Source: Candidula unifasciata
Taxonomy: Eukaryota; Mollusca; Gastropoda; Stylommatophora; Geomitridae
Length of the DNA: 64,000 nucleotides
Direction of reading: 5' to 3'
Assembly: GCA_905116865.2 (NCBI GenBank)
Contig: CAJHNH020004879.1
Coordinates: forward strand, 764,281 to 828,280
Position 1 is the stretch's first letter; every line of letters begins with the position of its first letter. The notes under the pieces were generated by a model that had not been told where the DNA came from, did not search any database, and worked only from the letters and a program-made list of their open reading frames with translations. Of this stretch, positions 10,224 to 20,869 are shown one piece after another. The position numbers and the translations under genes were made by a program.

Positions 10224-10537
10224 CAGCAGCAGCATCATCAGTAGTAATAGTGGTAGTAGTAGTAGTAAAAAATGTGTAGTAGCAGTAGTAGTATAGCAGT
10301 ACCAGCAGCAGCAACATTAAAAGTAGTAGTAGTTTTTGTAGTAGTAGTGGTATTAGTTTTTGTAGTAGTAGTAGTATTGGTGGTGATTGTGTTGGTGGTG
10401 GTAGCAGCAGTAGTAGTTGTATTAGTAAAAATAGTCCTAGGATTAACAATAACAGTAGTAGAAATAGTAGGTGTTGTAGCAGTAATAGCAGCAGCAGCAT
10501 CAACATTTTAAGAAATAGTAGTAATAGTAGCAGCAGC

Positions 10538-10617
<80 letters not shown>

Positions 10618-10776
10618 CAGCAGCAGCAGCAATACTAGTAGTAACAGTAGTAGTAACAGTAGTAGTAACAGTAGTAGTAACAGTAGTAGTAACAGTAGTA
10701 GTAACTGTAGTAGTAACAGTAGTAGTAACTGTAGTAGTGACAGTAGTAGTAGCTGCAGTAGTAGTAGTAGCAGTAA

Positions 10777-10824
<48 letters not shown>

Positions 10825-10825
10825 A

Positions 10826-10858
<33 letters not shown>

Positions 10859-11052
10859 TGTAGTAGTAGTAGTAGTAGTAGTGGTAGCAGCAATAATAGT
10901 AGTAGTAATAGTCGCAGTAGTAGTAGCAGTGCCAGCAGTTGTAGTATTAGTATTAGTGGTAGTACCAGTAATAATCGTAGTAGTAGCAGCAGCAGCAGAA
11001 GTAGTAGTAGTAGCAGCAGCAGCATCAGCAGCAGCAGTAGTAGTGGTAGAAG
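10139..11052. repeat. approximately 900-bp imperfect (AGT/AGC)n trinucleotide array
   Basis: The array is mostly TAG/AGT units with interspersed CAG, AAT, GTT and AAC triplets. It fills about 85% of the 1075-bp receptor intron. On the gene's strand it is (ACT)n, and it ends about 25 bp before the ICL3 exon acceptor. The ORFs across it (poly-Leu, poly-Thr, poly-Ser) are artefacts of the period-3 repeat. Confidence 0.97.
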
Positions 11053-11189
11053 AGGACAAGGGAGGGTAAGAGAAGGAACAGCACCATTTTTTGGAAAGAA
11101 GGACACCCCCTCCACCACTCCCCTCCGCTCTTCCCCCTAAAAAACCCACCCCTCCCTCTCCCCCCCCCTACATACATACACACACGTAC

Positions 11190-11328
11190 CTGATTGTTGC
11201 AGAATGATTCTCTCAGCCGTGCAGTGCGGTTCGATGCTCTGACCCTTCGACCAGATGATGTAGATGATGGCGATGTAACAGGAAGCGATCATTACGGCGG
11301 GGATTACGAATGTGACCACAGTCACAAC
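11190..11328 (-). CDS. CCAP/NPS-type neuropeptide receptor, TM5 exon (5'-most exon found)
   Basis: It encodes VVTVVTFVIPAVMIASCYIA followed by IIYIIWSKGQSIEP...AERIILQQS. This is a TM5 with the family's conserved Pro ('FVIP'), a Tyr, and the 'IWSKG/IWxKS' exit into ICL3. The donor at its 3' end (CAG|GTACGT) leaves one base (G), which completes Gly with the next exon. An in-frame TAA at 11343-11341 shows the exon cannot extend beyond about 11340. However, the run before it reads ttttttttctcg|gtt, with no AG, so the acceptor is either non-canonical or damaged by a sequencing error. About 140 bp upstream is an N gap. The start given is therefore approximate. Upstream exons (N-terminus, TM1-TM4) were not recognised. 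Confidence 0.85.
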
Positions 11329-11339
11329 CGAGAAAAAAA

Positions 11340-12480
11340 ATTACGTATGAACCAATGATGGATATTAAAGGTTGTAAGAGGGCAATAGGAACAAGTGCAG
11401 CCTAACAATGGGTTGGCATGCTAACCCGCAAAAGACCCGAAAAAGGGCTCTACAGTGTTCANNNNNNNNNNNNNNNNNGGCCCGGGTTTGGGGTTTTAAA
11501 TTTGGGGCCCCACAGGCTGCCCACGGAGCATAAAAACGGGGTGCGCAAAGGGGCCACTACTGACCTGACTGACAAGATTTTTTCCCTTTTTCCGACGAAA
11601 AGTGTTTATTTTTACTAAAACGAGGCATGAACTCACAGCCTGGGGGCAAGGGAAAAGTGTGGCTTTTAAACCCCAAATGGGCTTTAAAGGAAAATTCTTC
11701 CACTTGGGTTTTCCGGCCCGTTGTTGTCAACTTTGTTTTTAAGGGTGTTTCTTCTCGGGGACATTCGCGTTTCTTTCCGTTCTGCGGGTCGTTTCTTCCT
11801 TTATTCCTTTTCCCTTCATGGTGTGCTCACCCTAAAAAACAGGGTCATGGCTTTTTAAAATTTCCCCTTTTTTCACCTAAAGTTTATAACATTCATCCCC
11901 CCGGCTTGCACACATCTCATATCGGGAAAGAAGTGGGCCTGATATTTTTAAACCCCAGCAAGTGTTAACAGCTGTTTAATGTGTGTGTGTTTTTAAAAAA
12001 TTTTCCCACTCTTGATGACCCGCAAAAAAAAATTCTACCCTGCCTGGGGGCCTTTTCCCCGGGGGCCATTTTAAAAACTTCTAAAATTTGGGTTGGGAAA
12101 TGTGACTAGTTTCCCCCTTGATTGGTAGCGTCTTCAGGGCAAAAACAGCTCCCTCTTTTTATTTTATTTCCCCCCTTGAGTCCCGGCTTCAAAGAAAATT
12201 TTACTTCACACGAATGAAAATGGGTCAGCCATGAGTGCTCACTTAAAACCCTTCCCCCTTCGGAAAGGTTTTAAAAAAATTGAAATTAAATTTTCATCAC
12301 ATAATGTGAGAAAATTGAAATTTATTATGAAAAACACACAAAAATCCCAAAAGTTTTTTAAAAAAAACCCCAAAAATTTGTTTCCCTTTTATTTAAGTAA
12401 TTTCCATCATTTAAATCCATGACACTGCGACACAGAGTTCTGTCACCTTTTCCACCAGCCTACGAAGAGCTTTCATCATT
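11340..12480. other. 17-N gap (11462-11478) and error-like sequence
   Basis: After the Ns, the text is dominated by 3-5-base homopolymer blocks (ggcccgggtttggggtttt style). It shares nothing with the rest of the window until about 12.48 kb. This looks like poor base calling or a badly joined contig end rather than biological sequence. No feature is called here. Confidence 0.7.
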
Positions 12481-12741
12481 TTAAAAGACATCACATCCTA
12501 AACAAATTAACCAGTGAATCTGCCCAAGTCACACGAAGATAAAGACGGTTCAAAAGTGAACTTTTATTCAAGACGCCAGGAAGGCCCCGAGGGAAGTTCA
12601 AGTAGGTTTCTGTGCCTAAACTCTTCACTTCTGTCCTTTCCAAGCCCAACATTTGATATGGCCAAGGTATTTCAGTTTGATGAGTCAATGTGCTGTTTGT
12701 AAACCACTTTTCTTGGATGTTAAGATCTTTTTATAATGTCT

Positions 12742-12764
12742 ATTTGGGGGGGGGGGGGGGGGGT
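12742..12764. repeat. poly-G run
   Basis: A guanine run of about 18 within tatttgggg...gtgagggg. The remaining sequence from 12.48 to 13.25 kb shows no recognisable feature. Confidence 0.8.
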
Positions 12765-13249
12765 GAGGGGATGGGGCCGCCATGGCCCATGGTATTTTCA
12801 GAATCACAGAACACCCTGTAGAGACAAACACAAGACAAACGTGCAGGGGATAGGCAACCTTTCATCAGAGCCAACAACATCGAGGGACTGGCTGGGAATA
12901 GCAAGCCGGAGGGCACCATGAAGACTCGTGACAGAAAACAATAAATATTTAAAGCAGACGACATTTAATATAAAGACGATACTGGGGAATTAAAATTCAC
13001 ACAAAAAATAAAATGCTCAGCCGAATTAAGAATGAATTCTCAGGGGCGCTGTCGTCAAGTCGAAAAATTACAAGACGCGCATTAAAATTAAATGCACAAA
13101 ACTAAACCGCAGACTTTTTTGGAGGCATTGAGACAGCAAATTTTCTGCTTGGTTTTCAGGCTAAATTTGGGTTAAAATGTGCACATTGTCTGTTCACATT
13201 AAAATCAAATGAAAGTGTAGGTCAAAAGTGGAGCAGGAGGTTACCATAT

Positions 13250-13700
13250 GAATGTTGAATGTTGAGTTGCGTCGAGTTGAGTCCAGAATTGACATCAAAG
13301 CACTTGGGGGATTCCCATGCGTACTTCGTCCTCACCTTCAGCAGCCAGCAAAGAGTTCCAATACTGATGGTACCGGTCACAATCTGGTTATATATCCGTC
13401 CTGACTTTCCTTTGAGTGTAGTGAGCCGGTTAGACCCTCTGGTTACACCCAGATTGTTGAATATTGAATCAAGAAACGACATAACAGCACTGGAAACACT
13501 CCCATATGTGCTCAGTCCCCATCCTCAGCAGCAAGCGAAAAGCTCCAATTCAGATGGTCCGAATAACCGTCTGATTTTATATTCGTCTCATCCTTCCCCT
13601 CAGTTTTGAGCGTCGGCCAAATCCCCTGGTGGTAACTCCTCGCAGCGCCATTCTCCTCAGACCGTTATGATCTACCTGCGCCTCCGCACTGTTCACTCGC
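13250..13700 (-). repeat. LINE family F 3' end, two partial copies in tandem
   Basis: Two successive diverged copies of the same 3' region ('gacatcacagcactcggg', 'ttcagcagccagcgaagagt', 'atatccgtc'). They match the end of the RNase H-bearing element at 45.74-46.33 kb. The boundary between copies is about 13455. Confidence 0.8.
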
Positions 13701-13744
13701 TCCCAAAAGTAAACATTTGTAATGGCACATTGAAAACTGGACTA

Positions 13745-13998
13745 GTAAAGTAAATATGCCTCTTCCAAGACGTACTCAGTATAAAGCACTAGACCTATAT
13801 TTTATACACTTGCTACCTCTAGGGGGATGTGGTCAGCACCAAGCTAGTCGCTTTGATTTCCCTGAACTTTTACCTGGTACTCATTTAAGGCTTGGTCGAC
13901 TTAGAAGCCACATTCATTTTTGAAAAAAATATCCGGCTTCGTTTGGACTCGAACCCAGGACCTTCGGATTCGCAGGCAAGCGGCCAGTTGCTACATCA
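13745..13998 (-). repeat. SINE C copy with preserved tRNA-like head
   Basis: Antisense copy. At its right end the reverse complement reads as a tRNA 5' half: an A-box-like 'gtagcaactggccgcttgcc' region and a perfect-looking B-box 'gggttcgagtcc'. This shows that SINE C is tRNA-derived and that its sense is minus here. Confidence 0.85.
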
Positions 13999-14164
13999 CG
14001 ACAGCTCCCAAAACTGTACTTGCAGTCAAATATTCCACTCGGCGACAGAAGCCAGGCAATCAGTTGTACAATGTAATATTTCTGGGTTCTTTATTAATAT
14101 ACTATTCCAGATGACGTCAAATGACAGTCTAACAGAGATGGTAAGACTGGGTTTCCCTGCTTTC

Positions 14165-14290
14165 TGATGCTTTTAACGACCCCAAAATATATATAACTGG
14201 CCCTAACCCCAACCCACCTACATCCCACGAAAGGGTGCAGCTTAGGTCCCACGGATGCATGCAGTCTGTTTACCACCCCCTGAAATTTTA
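14165..14290 (+). repeat. approximately 110-bp dispersed motif also in the 27.7-28.6 kb TIR element
   Basis: It carries 'cttttaacgaccccaaaata', 'aactggccctaa', 'cccacctacatcccacg' and 'gggtgcagct'. Similar text occurs at 27932-28045 (+) and about 28370-28480 (-), that is, in both arms of the inverted-repeat element there. It is probably a fragment of the same DNA element. Confidence 0.65.
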
Positions 14291-14339
14291 GACCGTCCCG
14301 AGAACTCTGGATTTCCCCTGTTTGGGGTAGGATATTAAT

Positions 14340-14841
14340 AATGCACCTGTTTCTGTCCTCAATATTGGAGCAGGAATTTTATCAATCTGTCTCTAAGACT
14401 GCTGTTTGTCCAACTTTTGATGTTGACTTCCCACTTATTTCCTTGTCTACCTCTTGCTTTCTTGCCATCGACCTTTTCCTCAATATGTTTTTAAAAGAGG
14501 ATTATGTCTTTTAATAAGGCCAAAATATTTTAATTGTATCTCTGTTTTTGTTTTTGTTTAATCTCTTTCAGTAATTTTATTTCCATTCGTAATCTTCCCA
14601 GATCCTCTATATGTGTCTGCACTTTGTTCCCATGAAATACGGCCGATTCTTCTTTATGCCCATATTTTCGGGGAGTCTATTCGATTGTATAGTAGCGTGT
14701 TCATTGTCCAGGTTTCTGCACCACACGGCAGAGTTGAGTTTTCGTAACTCTTGACAATTCTCTCTTTTAATGTGTTGTTTTTCTCTCTAGATGTCAATAA
14801 CTTTCGCATCTTATTGAAGACCATCATTCCTATTCTCCCCC

Positions 14842-14923
<82 letters not shown>

Positions 14924-15125
14924 TATATTTTTTTTTTCATTTCTGTTTCGCTTCTGTCCAAGATAGGAGAAACTTGTTACTTGTTATAATTTCTCTCAGC
15001 TAACTCTGATCTTCACTGTTGGTCGCTCCTTTTCATTGTTATTTATCACAATTTTGGTTGTTCGAACGTTCGATTTTTGCAGTCCAGTCAAATAAATCTG
15101 ATGGCGTCCGCAGAAAAAATTAAAT
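14340..15125 (-). pseudogene. non-LTR reverse transcriptase relic
   Basis: On the minus strand a fragment reads LKERIVKSYENSTLPCGAET followed by WTMNTLL, matching the 'LLYGAETWT' motif C-terminal to the RT domain of LINEs. Frameshifts and stops are frequent. It is interrupted by a (CT)n tract at 14838-14916. Confidence 0.65.
14838..14916. repeat. (CT)n microsatellite
   Basis: About 75 bp of nearly pure CT. Confidence 0.97.
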
Positions 15126-15129
15126 TGGT

Positions 15130-15545
15130 CCGTGATTTCATTTACCAATTAATATTATCTAATTAAGTTCTGACAAGACAGATATACCGAAGACACCGAT
15201 AACAGATCATGCAGATCATAACAGATAACAGATCTGGGTGTAACACAAGAGACAAGCACAACTTACGTAACAGGCTGATTTACCTTATTTTAGCTAGTAA
15301 TTTTGATAGTCAAAGAAATGCAAAGAAAAAAAAAATTAGTACAAAGCTCGTCAGGCATCAGCACTAAAACCCGAACAAAACATGAAACTTTAAATCGTAC
15401 AGTTAAAAAACCAAGTTACGTGTTTTCAGTTCTAATGATATTTCGGCTGTTAATATATGCCAGTAAAAGCTGGAAAACCACTAAAGACATGCAATGAAAG
15501 TTAACTGCGGTAAATAGTAAAATATAGGTATGTATGTAAATTGTA
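15130..15545. other. no recognisable feature
   Basis: AT-rich sequence. The 64-codon ORF here shows no domain or codon pattern. Confidence 0.5.
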
Positions 15546-15547
15546 CC

Positions 15548-15752
15548 CTACCAGAACATCACACAAGCGATAAACACCCGGTGACACAAAATGCCACAAT
15601 GCGGATGAAGATCACCCGTGGAGAGGTCCTGGAAACTCCGTTCAGACGTTAGGCCATATTACAGGTCCGGCTAAATTTAGGGTCCCCGGCCAAAGCCAGC
15701 GTGTGGCTTCAAAATAACGAAACATTGCAACCCACATAGGGATGACGTGAAC
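15548..15752 (-). repeat. SINE E copy
   Basis: Well-preserved antisense copy ('catcacacaagcgataaaca', 'gaagatcacccgtggagagg', 'aaccccgttcag'-like). The flank on the tail side is tatgtatgta-like. Confidence 0.88.
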
Positions 15753-16074
15753 GTGTAATGAATATATAGTGGAAGGAATTCAAAAGAGGTTGCGAACAAA
15801 GAGAAATGTTCATGGTAAATATTGGTAACTATAGTTATGAGACAAAGAAGATGGCGCTATACTGAACAAAACCATGAGAACAAACAAGCAGAGAATCGCC
15901 AAACAGGCACTAAAACTGGAAGTAAAAGGACTAAGGAAGAGAGAGTGTAATGAAAGAGGCCAAGGGTGATAGACTAGATTCCATCCATGATATATAAAGC
16001 ATAGCACAGGATTGAATGGAATGAAGAAATTGACTGCCAGCTCTAAGTGCCACAAGTTGACACAACAGGACAAT

Positions 16075-16138
16075 GAATAATAATATTAATAATAATAATA
16101 ATATTAATAATAATAATAATATTAATAATAATAATAAC
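16075..16138. repeat. (AAT)n microsatellite
   Basis: Imperfect AAT/ATT array. Confidence 0.95.
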
Positions 16139-16304
16139 GCTTACATTTAGAATACAATCCTTTTTTGTGACTCACATATTTATACATCATATTAGGTTCT
16201 TCAGTATGAGTATAAATAGGATGAGGTTAAAAGAAAAAAGTTTTCACATCTGTTAGAAAGTTGGCAACAACAGCATTAGCCCACGAAGTCAGTTGTGAAG
16301 AAAG

Positions 16305-16423
<119 letters not shown>

Positions 16424-16699
16424 TAGACTTGTTCTTTCAAACCTGTTCTCTTCGCTTGTGAACAGTGCAAGAGTCGCAAATCAAAAAAGACTGGGGACCC
16501 AGTGTAATCTTTTGCCCAGAAGTAGTGGTACAACCATCATCATGGAGACCGCACAGATATTGTTAATTATATGCTCATTACTATTAAGCATTTAAGCAAG
16601 GAATACACCTCCTGAGAAGCAGCCTCCCCACCCCATAGAATGTTTAATGGGTTGGCCCCCCCTCCCCCGTCCCCACCCCCGTATTGCTTTAACGGCTCC

Positions 16700-16730
16700 C
16701 ATTCTTCTTGTTCTTCTTCTTTTTCTTCTT

Positions 16731-16796
<66 letters not shown>

Positions 16797-17148
16797 TATT
16801 CTCCTCCCTCTCCTCCTCCTCTTCCTACTCCTTCTTCTTCTTTTTCTTCTTCTTCTTCTTTTTCTTCCCTTTCCCCTGCTCTAAACTCCCGCAGAAAGTT
16901 CTTGTTGATCGTCGTTTTATTCTAGATCTGGTTCCAGAATTTGAGTTCTGCGTGTAAATCCTTTTTTGTTGTTGTTGGTAGATCAGCCTATTTGCATGCA
17001 GACTGTTGGTTAATTGCCTCTCAGGCAGATGCACTCTGACTTTGAAGAAAATACCATTAAAAAGTCGACTTTTACAACACGCTTGTTTGGAGTTACTATT
17101 TGTTTCCTTCCACAATGCGGGCCTTGAACCTACACACAGAGAAGTTAA
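16700..17148 (-). repeat. SINE A copy with long TTC/TTA tail
   Basis: A TTC tract (from about 16708) with a (TTA)n block inside it leads into 'aaactcccgcagaaagttct', 'gcagactgttggttaattgc' and 'cctctcaggcagatgcactc'. A poly-A run follows at 17174-17222. Confidence 0.85.
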
Positions 17149-17173
17149 ACTACTTTTATTTAGAATGTAGTAA

Positions 17174-17206
<33 letters not shown>

Positions 17207-17314
17207 AAAAAAAAAAAAAAAAATTAGTTCATAGGAACTCAATTTTTGTTTCTTTTAACAATATAATTGCTCGTTAAGCTTGTTTCAACGTCAATGTAAA
17301 AAAAAAATGTAAAA

Positions 17315-17442
17315 TCTTAAGGTCCCTTTTCCACGCCTTTAGGCTTATAGGGCATACAGGGCTAGACCTTTATTTTTAAAGAGCAGTCGACACAAGATGG
17401 GTGATGTGGTCAGCCTTACACTGACCAGATGACCAAACCATT
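17315..17442 (-). repeat. SINE C 3' fragment
   Basis: The 'ccacgcctttaggcttatag', 'ggctagacctttat' and 'gggtgatgtggtcagc' blocks are kept; the tRNA-like head is missing. Confidence 0.8.
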
Positions 17443-17619
17443 TGTTTATTGAATATTCTATGAAATTTTTTTAACCGGTACTTTGCTGAGCACTGTGGTT
17501 AGTTCTTCGCTTGTGACTGTCTCTTGTTGTTTCTCCCGCTGATTTTGGTCTGAATGAGTTGAAATGATTAAAGTTTGAAAAAAAACACAAAAAACACCTA
17601 TGTTGTAAAGCAGCGAGTG

Positions 17620-17885
17620 GGTTAGAGAGATTAAACATAGCAAGTGGGTTGGGGCGGTTTAACGTAACAAATGGGTTACAGCGGTTCAACGTAACAAGTG
17701 AGTTGGAGCGGTTCAACGTAACAAGTGAGTTAGAGCGGTTTAATTTAACAAGTGGATTAGAGAGATTCACCGTAATAAATGGGTTAGAGCGGTTTAACGT
17801 AACAAGTGGGTTAGCTCGGTTTAACGTAACAAGTGGGTTAGACCTGTTTAACGTAACAAGTGGGTTAAAGCGGTTTAACGGAAAA
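17620..17885. repeat. 27-bp minisatellite
   Basis: Units of the type 'ggtttaacgtaacaagtggg' + 'ttagagc', about 9 units. The open frames (FNVTSGLER repeats and the reverse) are a consequence of a 27-bp period, not evidence of a gene. Confidence 0.9.
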
Positions 17886-17994
17886 CAACTTTGCGGGACT
17901 GAAGGATTTCAGAACAGCAAATCTTCTAGCAAAACTCAATAGATAACCCGCAAACTTAAAACTCATTGTCAATGTTTTATTTTTAAAAGTTGAA

Positions 17995-18112
17995 AAAAGG
18001 GCCCTTTTCCCACGCCTCTATGCGAATAGGGCATATAAGGCTAGACCTATATTTTATAGACCAAGCGGTACAAGATGGGTGACATGGTTAGCATCAGGCC
18101 GGGAAACTGTTA
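17995..18112 (-). repeat. SINE C 3' fragment
   Basis: 'cacgcctctatgcgaatagg', 'aaggctagacctatatttta' and 'gggtgacatggttagcat'. Truncated like the copy 0.7 kb to its left. Confidence 0.8.
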
Positions 18113-18114
18113 TG

Positions 18115-18630
18115 CTAATAACTAAACAGGTAACGTAAAAGCTAACTGAAATTGTTTTAAAAACTAATGAAAATGGTCTAACAATAATTAAACATACAAC
18201 TTTATAAACGCGCTAGAATTGTTGTAACAATCACAGAATAACTAAAGGACAACATAAAAAGTTAATATATATAGTAAGTTAGTGTCACTGTTTAGCAATA
18301 ACAAAACGGGCTGCATAAACAGAGTCACTGGTATTAACTAGCCAGAACTAAATATTTAAGAGCCGGCATTTTCAACGCAGTATGTCCGTACTAAACATGC
18401 AGCAACATTAAATTAATCAATTATCAACCCAAGCTAAAAACTTACACAGGGATCTTTTTATCTACCTATGCTAACGACCTTAACAATGATTTATTCATTT
18501 ATCGACAGCGTTAATACAACTTTGCGATAATTCATTAATATATCAGTCCAATCAGCCGGCTATAATGATAATTCATAAAATTTAAAGCCAGATAACTCAG
18601 TTAAAAAAGGATTTAGAATTTTAAAAATTA
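18115..18630. repeat. decayed AT-rich tandem-like tract
   Basis: Loosely recurring 'aactaa..ggtaacataaaa' and 'attaattaatca' phrases without a fixed period. No genes seen. Confidence 0.4.
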
Positions 18631-18631
18631 G

Positions 18632-18756
18632 TAGCCGTCGCGACAAAGCGGCTAGACGCTCGCCTCCAGTCCGAAGTTCGTGGGTTCAAATCCGCATCGA
18701 ATCAAATTTCCCCCTACAAATGTTCTTGACTGCAAGATGTGTGTTGGATAAAGTCC
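18632..18756 (+). repeat. tRNA-derived SINE head fragment
   Basis: 'aaagcggctagacgctcgcc' (A-box-like) is followed by 'gtgggttcaaatcc' (B-box), then 'tgttcttgactgcaagatgt'. It runs directly into the giant TTC tract. It is a fragment of a SINE related to the SINE C head, not a tRNA gene. Confidence 0.65.
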
Positions 18757-19492
18757 TTCTTCTTCTTCTTCGTCTTCTTCTTCTTCTTCTTCTTCTTCTT
18801 CTTTTCTTCTTCTTCTTCTTCTTCTTCTTCTTTTTCTTCTTCTGCTTCTTCTTCTTCTTCTTCTTCTTCTTCTTCTTCTTCTTCTTCTTCTTCTTCTTCG
18901 TCTTCTTTCTTCTTCTTCTTCTTCTTCTTCTTCTTCTTCTTCTCTTCTTCTTCTTCTTCTTCTTCTTCTTCTTCTTCTTCTTCTTCTTCTTCTTCTTCTT
19001 CTTCTTCTTCTTCTTCTTCTTCTTCTTCTTCTTCTTCTTCTTCTTCTTCTTCTTCTTCTTCTTCTTCTTCTTCTTCTTCTTGCTTCTTCTTCTTCTTCTT
19101 CTTCTTCTTCTTCTTCTTCTTCTTCTTCTTCTTCTTCTTCTTCTTCTTCTTCTTCTTCTTCTTCTTCTTCTTCTTCTTCTTCTTCTTCTTCTTCTTCTTC
19201 TTCTTCTTCTTTGCTTTCACCGGCTGTAAACTCCGGCGGAAAGTTCAGGCTGTTTGTCCACTTCGGGACATTAGTCTTGTCCCAGAACATGAGTGTTGCA
19301 TGCACATCCATTTTACAGATCTTACTTACTTATATGCAGATTGTTGGTTCGTTGCATCTCAGGCAGATGCACTCCGACTTCCAAAGAAGCCGCCAATAAG
19401 TCGACTTTTACGACATACTTATTGGGGTGGCAGTGGGTCTGTTCTTGTTTTCACTACAGTGGGGTCTGGGAACCCACATGGGAAACTGACTG
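18757..19492 (-). repeat. SINE A copy with approximately 455-bp (TTC)n tail
   Basis: The SINE body is at about 19212-19492: 'tttcaccggctgtaaactcc', then 'ggcggaaagttcaggctgtt', ending 'aacccacatggg'. To its left, on its 3' side, is a near-perfect TTC tract with scattered single-base breaks. All poly-Glu/poly-Lys/poly-Arg/poly-Phe ORFs here are artefacts. Confidence 0.95.
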
Positions 19493-19499
19493 ATCTATA

Positions 19500-20095
19500 A
19501 AATATAGGTCTAGCTATAAATACATAATGGCCTGGAAAAATAATCTCTATATTTTTTCCAATGTAACTAATCAAATCGGTTACGTGTGCCAATACGAGAA
19601 AATTTATCAAATATGCCCATTGACCTTAAAAAAAAAAAATACAAATTAAGTACTTCATCTTGTAAAACGGGTTTAACAATTATATATTAATTAATCAAAA
19701 CTGTATAATGGCTTACAAGAGTATATTTAAATTAATCGTGGTTGTATAATGTTTTTCACATAATATTTTAGTTAATCAACCTAATTCAATGAATTAAATA
19801 ACACACTTTATTCAACATTGCATAACGTTGCTTAACATTTTAATTACTTAACCATTTTTTCAGTGTCTTTAACTGGTATATTTAAATTATTCCCTAAATT
19901 ATTATGGTTCAAACATATATATATTTCAATTAATCAACAGTGTTTATTTTGTGAGCAAGTCTTCATTACTTAATTAATTAATCTGCATCTTTTAACAGAG
20001 ATTTATTAAAGTATCTCCTCCTTACAATGATCCTATCAATAATCCTATCAATGATCCTATCAATGATATATTATTGTATCCATTTGTTTCATTTG
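19500..20095. other. AT-rich tract with no gene
   Basis: Recurring 'aattaatcaa' and 'gtataatg' phrases suggest a decayed tandem repeat; no clean unit could be defined. A short 'atgatcctatca' triplication is at about 20030. Confidence 0.45.
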
Positions 20096-20111
20096 CTCTA
20101 ACAAGTATTTA

Positions 20112-20505
20112 TGGGAGGCTGAGTGGTCTCGAGGTATGGTGTCCGCCTTGAGTGCTGGAGGTCCCGGGTTGAAGCCCCCGAGATGGCTGGGATTTTTTCA
20201 CGTGGACTGCTAGTAATTTCCCCTGGTCTCTGGGTAGTAGGATCGAACGCCCGTGTGTATTATTGCGAACGTAAAAAAAAAAATACCCTGGCAGTTGTAA
20301 ATCAAAAAGAGTAGCCTAACGGCACAACCCATGCAAAAATTTGGAGTTCAAAATCTACACAAAGTATTTTTAGGATCCTCGCCGGTGCAACGGAGACCGC
20401 ACACTGTGCTGAGATTCTTCAGACGCAGGCTTAAGTTGGAAGTACAACGGAGCACTTATGGGTGACATCCGTGTGTCACGGTGTTAATCCGTTGAATAGA
20501 CAAAC
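20112..20505 (+). repeat. SINE B copy
   Basis: 'ggaggctgagtggtctcgag' tRNA-like head with 'gtcccgggttgaagccccc'; the body matches the 3.4 kb copy. 'aacaagt' occurs at both edges and may be a remnant duplication. Confidence 0.88.
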
Positions 20506-20869
20506 AAACAAGTTATATTTCAATTAATTAACTTTTTATAATAGTTTACATGGTTTTCAAGGTATATTTACATTTATTTGTTTCAGCAGAGAAAATTATT
20601 GACGTTACATAGCGGTTTGAAAATAGATATATTATTATTTCAAGGGTTCATTATTTTTATTTTTATTGTATAACGATATTTTCCAGTAATTAATAATTTA
20701 TTAACCTCACCAAGTAACGGTAACAAGGACTTTTTTAATTAATTAAATTTCTCTACTGACATAAAGTATGATGTATAAGCTGATCAAACCTTGTCCAGCG
20801 AACTCTGAAAGGATTTATTATGTTACCCATCCATTCGATGGACGAGCGTTGTTAACATGCTACATGGAA

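Noticed and set aside
10081..11149. Long poly-Leu / poly-Thr ORFs on the minus strand
   Set aside because: These are frames of the (ACT)n intron array; the real coding exon (10001-10114) is only marginally overlapped and uses defined splice sites.
13898..13998. tRNA gene candidates (A and B boxes) here and at 1.2, 3.4, 18.65, 20.1, 43.7 and 58.7 kb
   Set aside because: Each is the head of a repeated SINE family or a fragment, with no complete paired acceptor stem that I can draw.
15810..16073. Hydrophobic minus-strand ORF as a missing transmembrane exon of the receptor
   Set aside because: It lacks the DRY/DRF-type motif, the conserved Trp of TM4 and flanking splice sites, so it does not fit TM1-TM4 of this GPCR group.
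18652..19500. Poly-Glu, poly-Lys, poly-Arg, poly-Phe and poly-Ser ORFs
   Set aside because: Frames of the (TTC/GAA)n tract attached to a SINE; the same applies at 46.5-46.9 kb and 54.0-54.3 kb.
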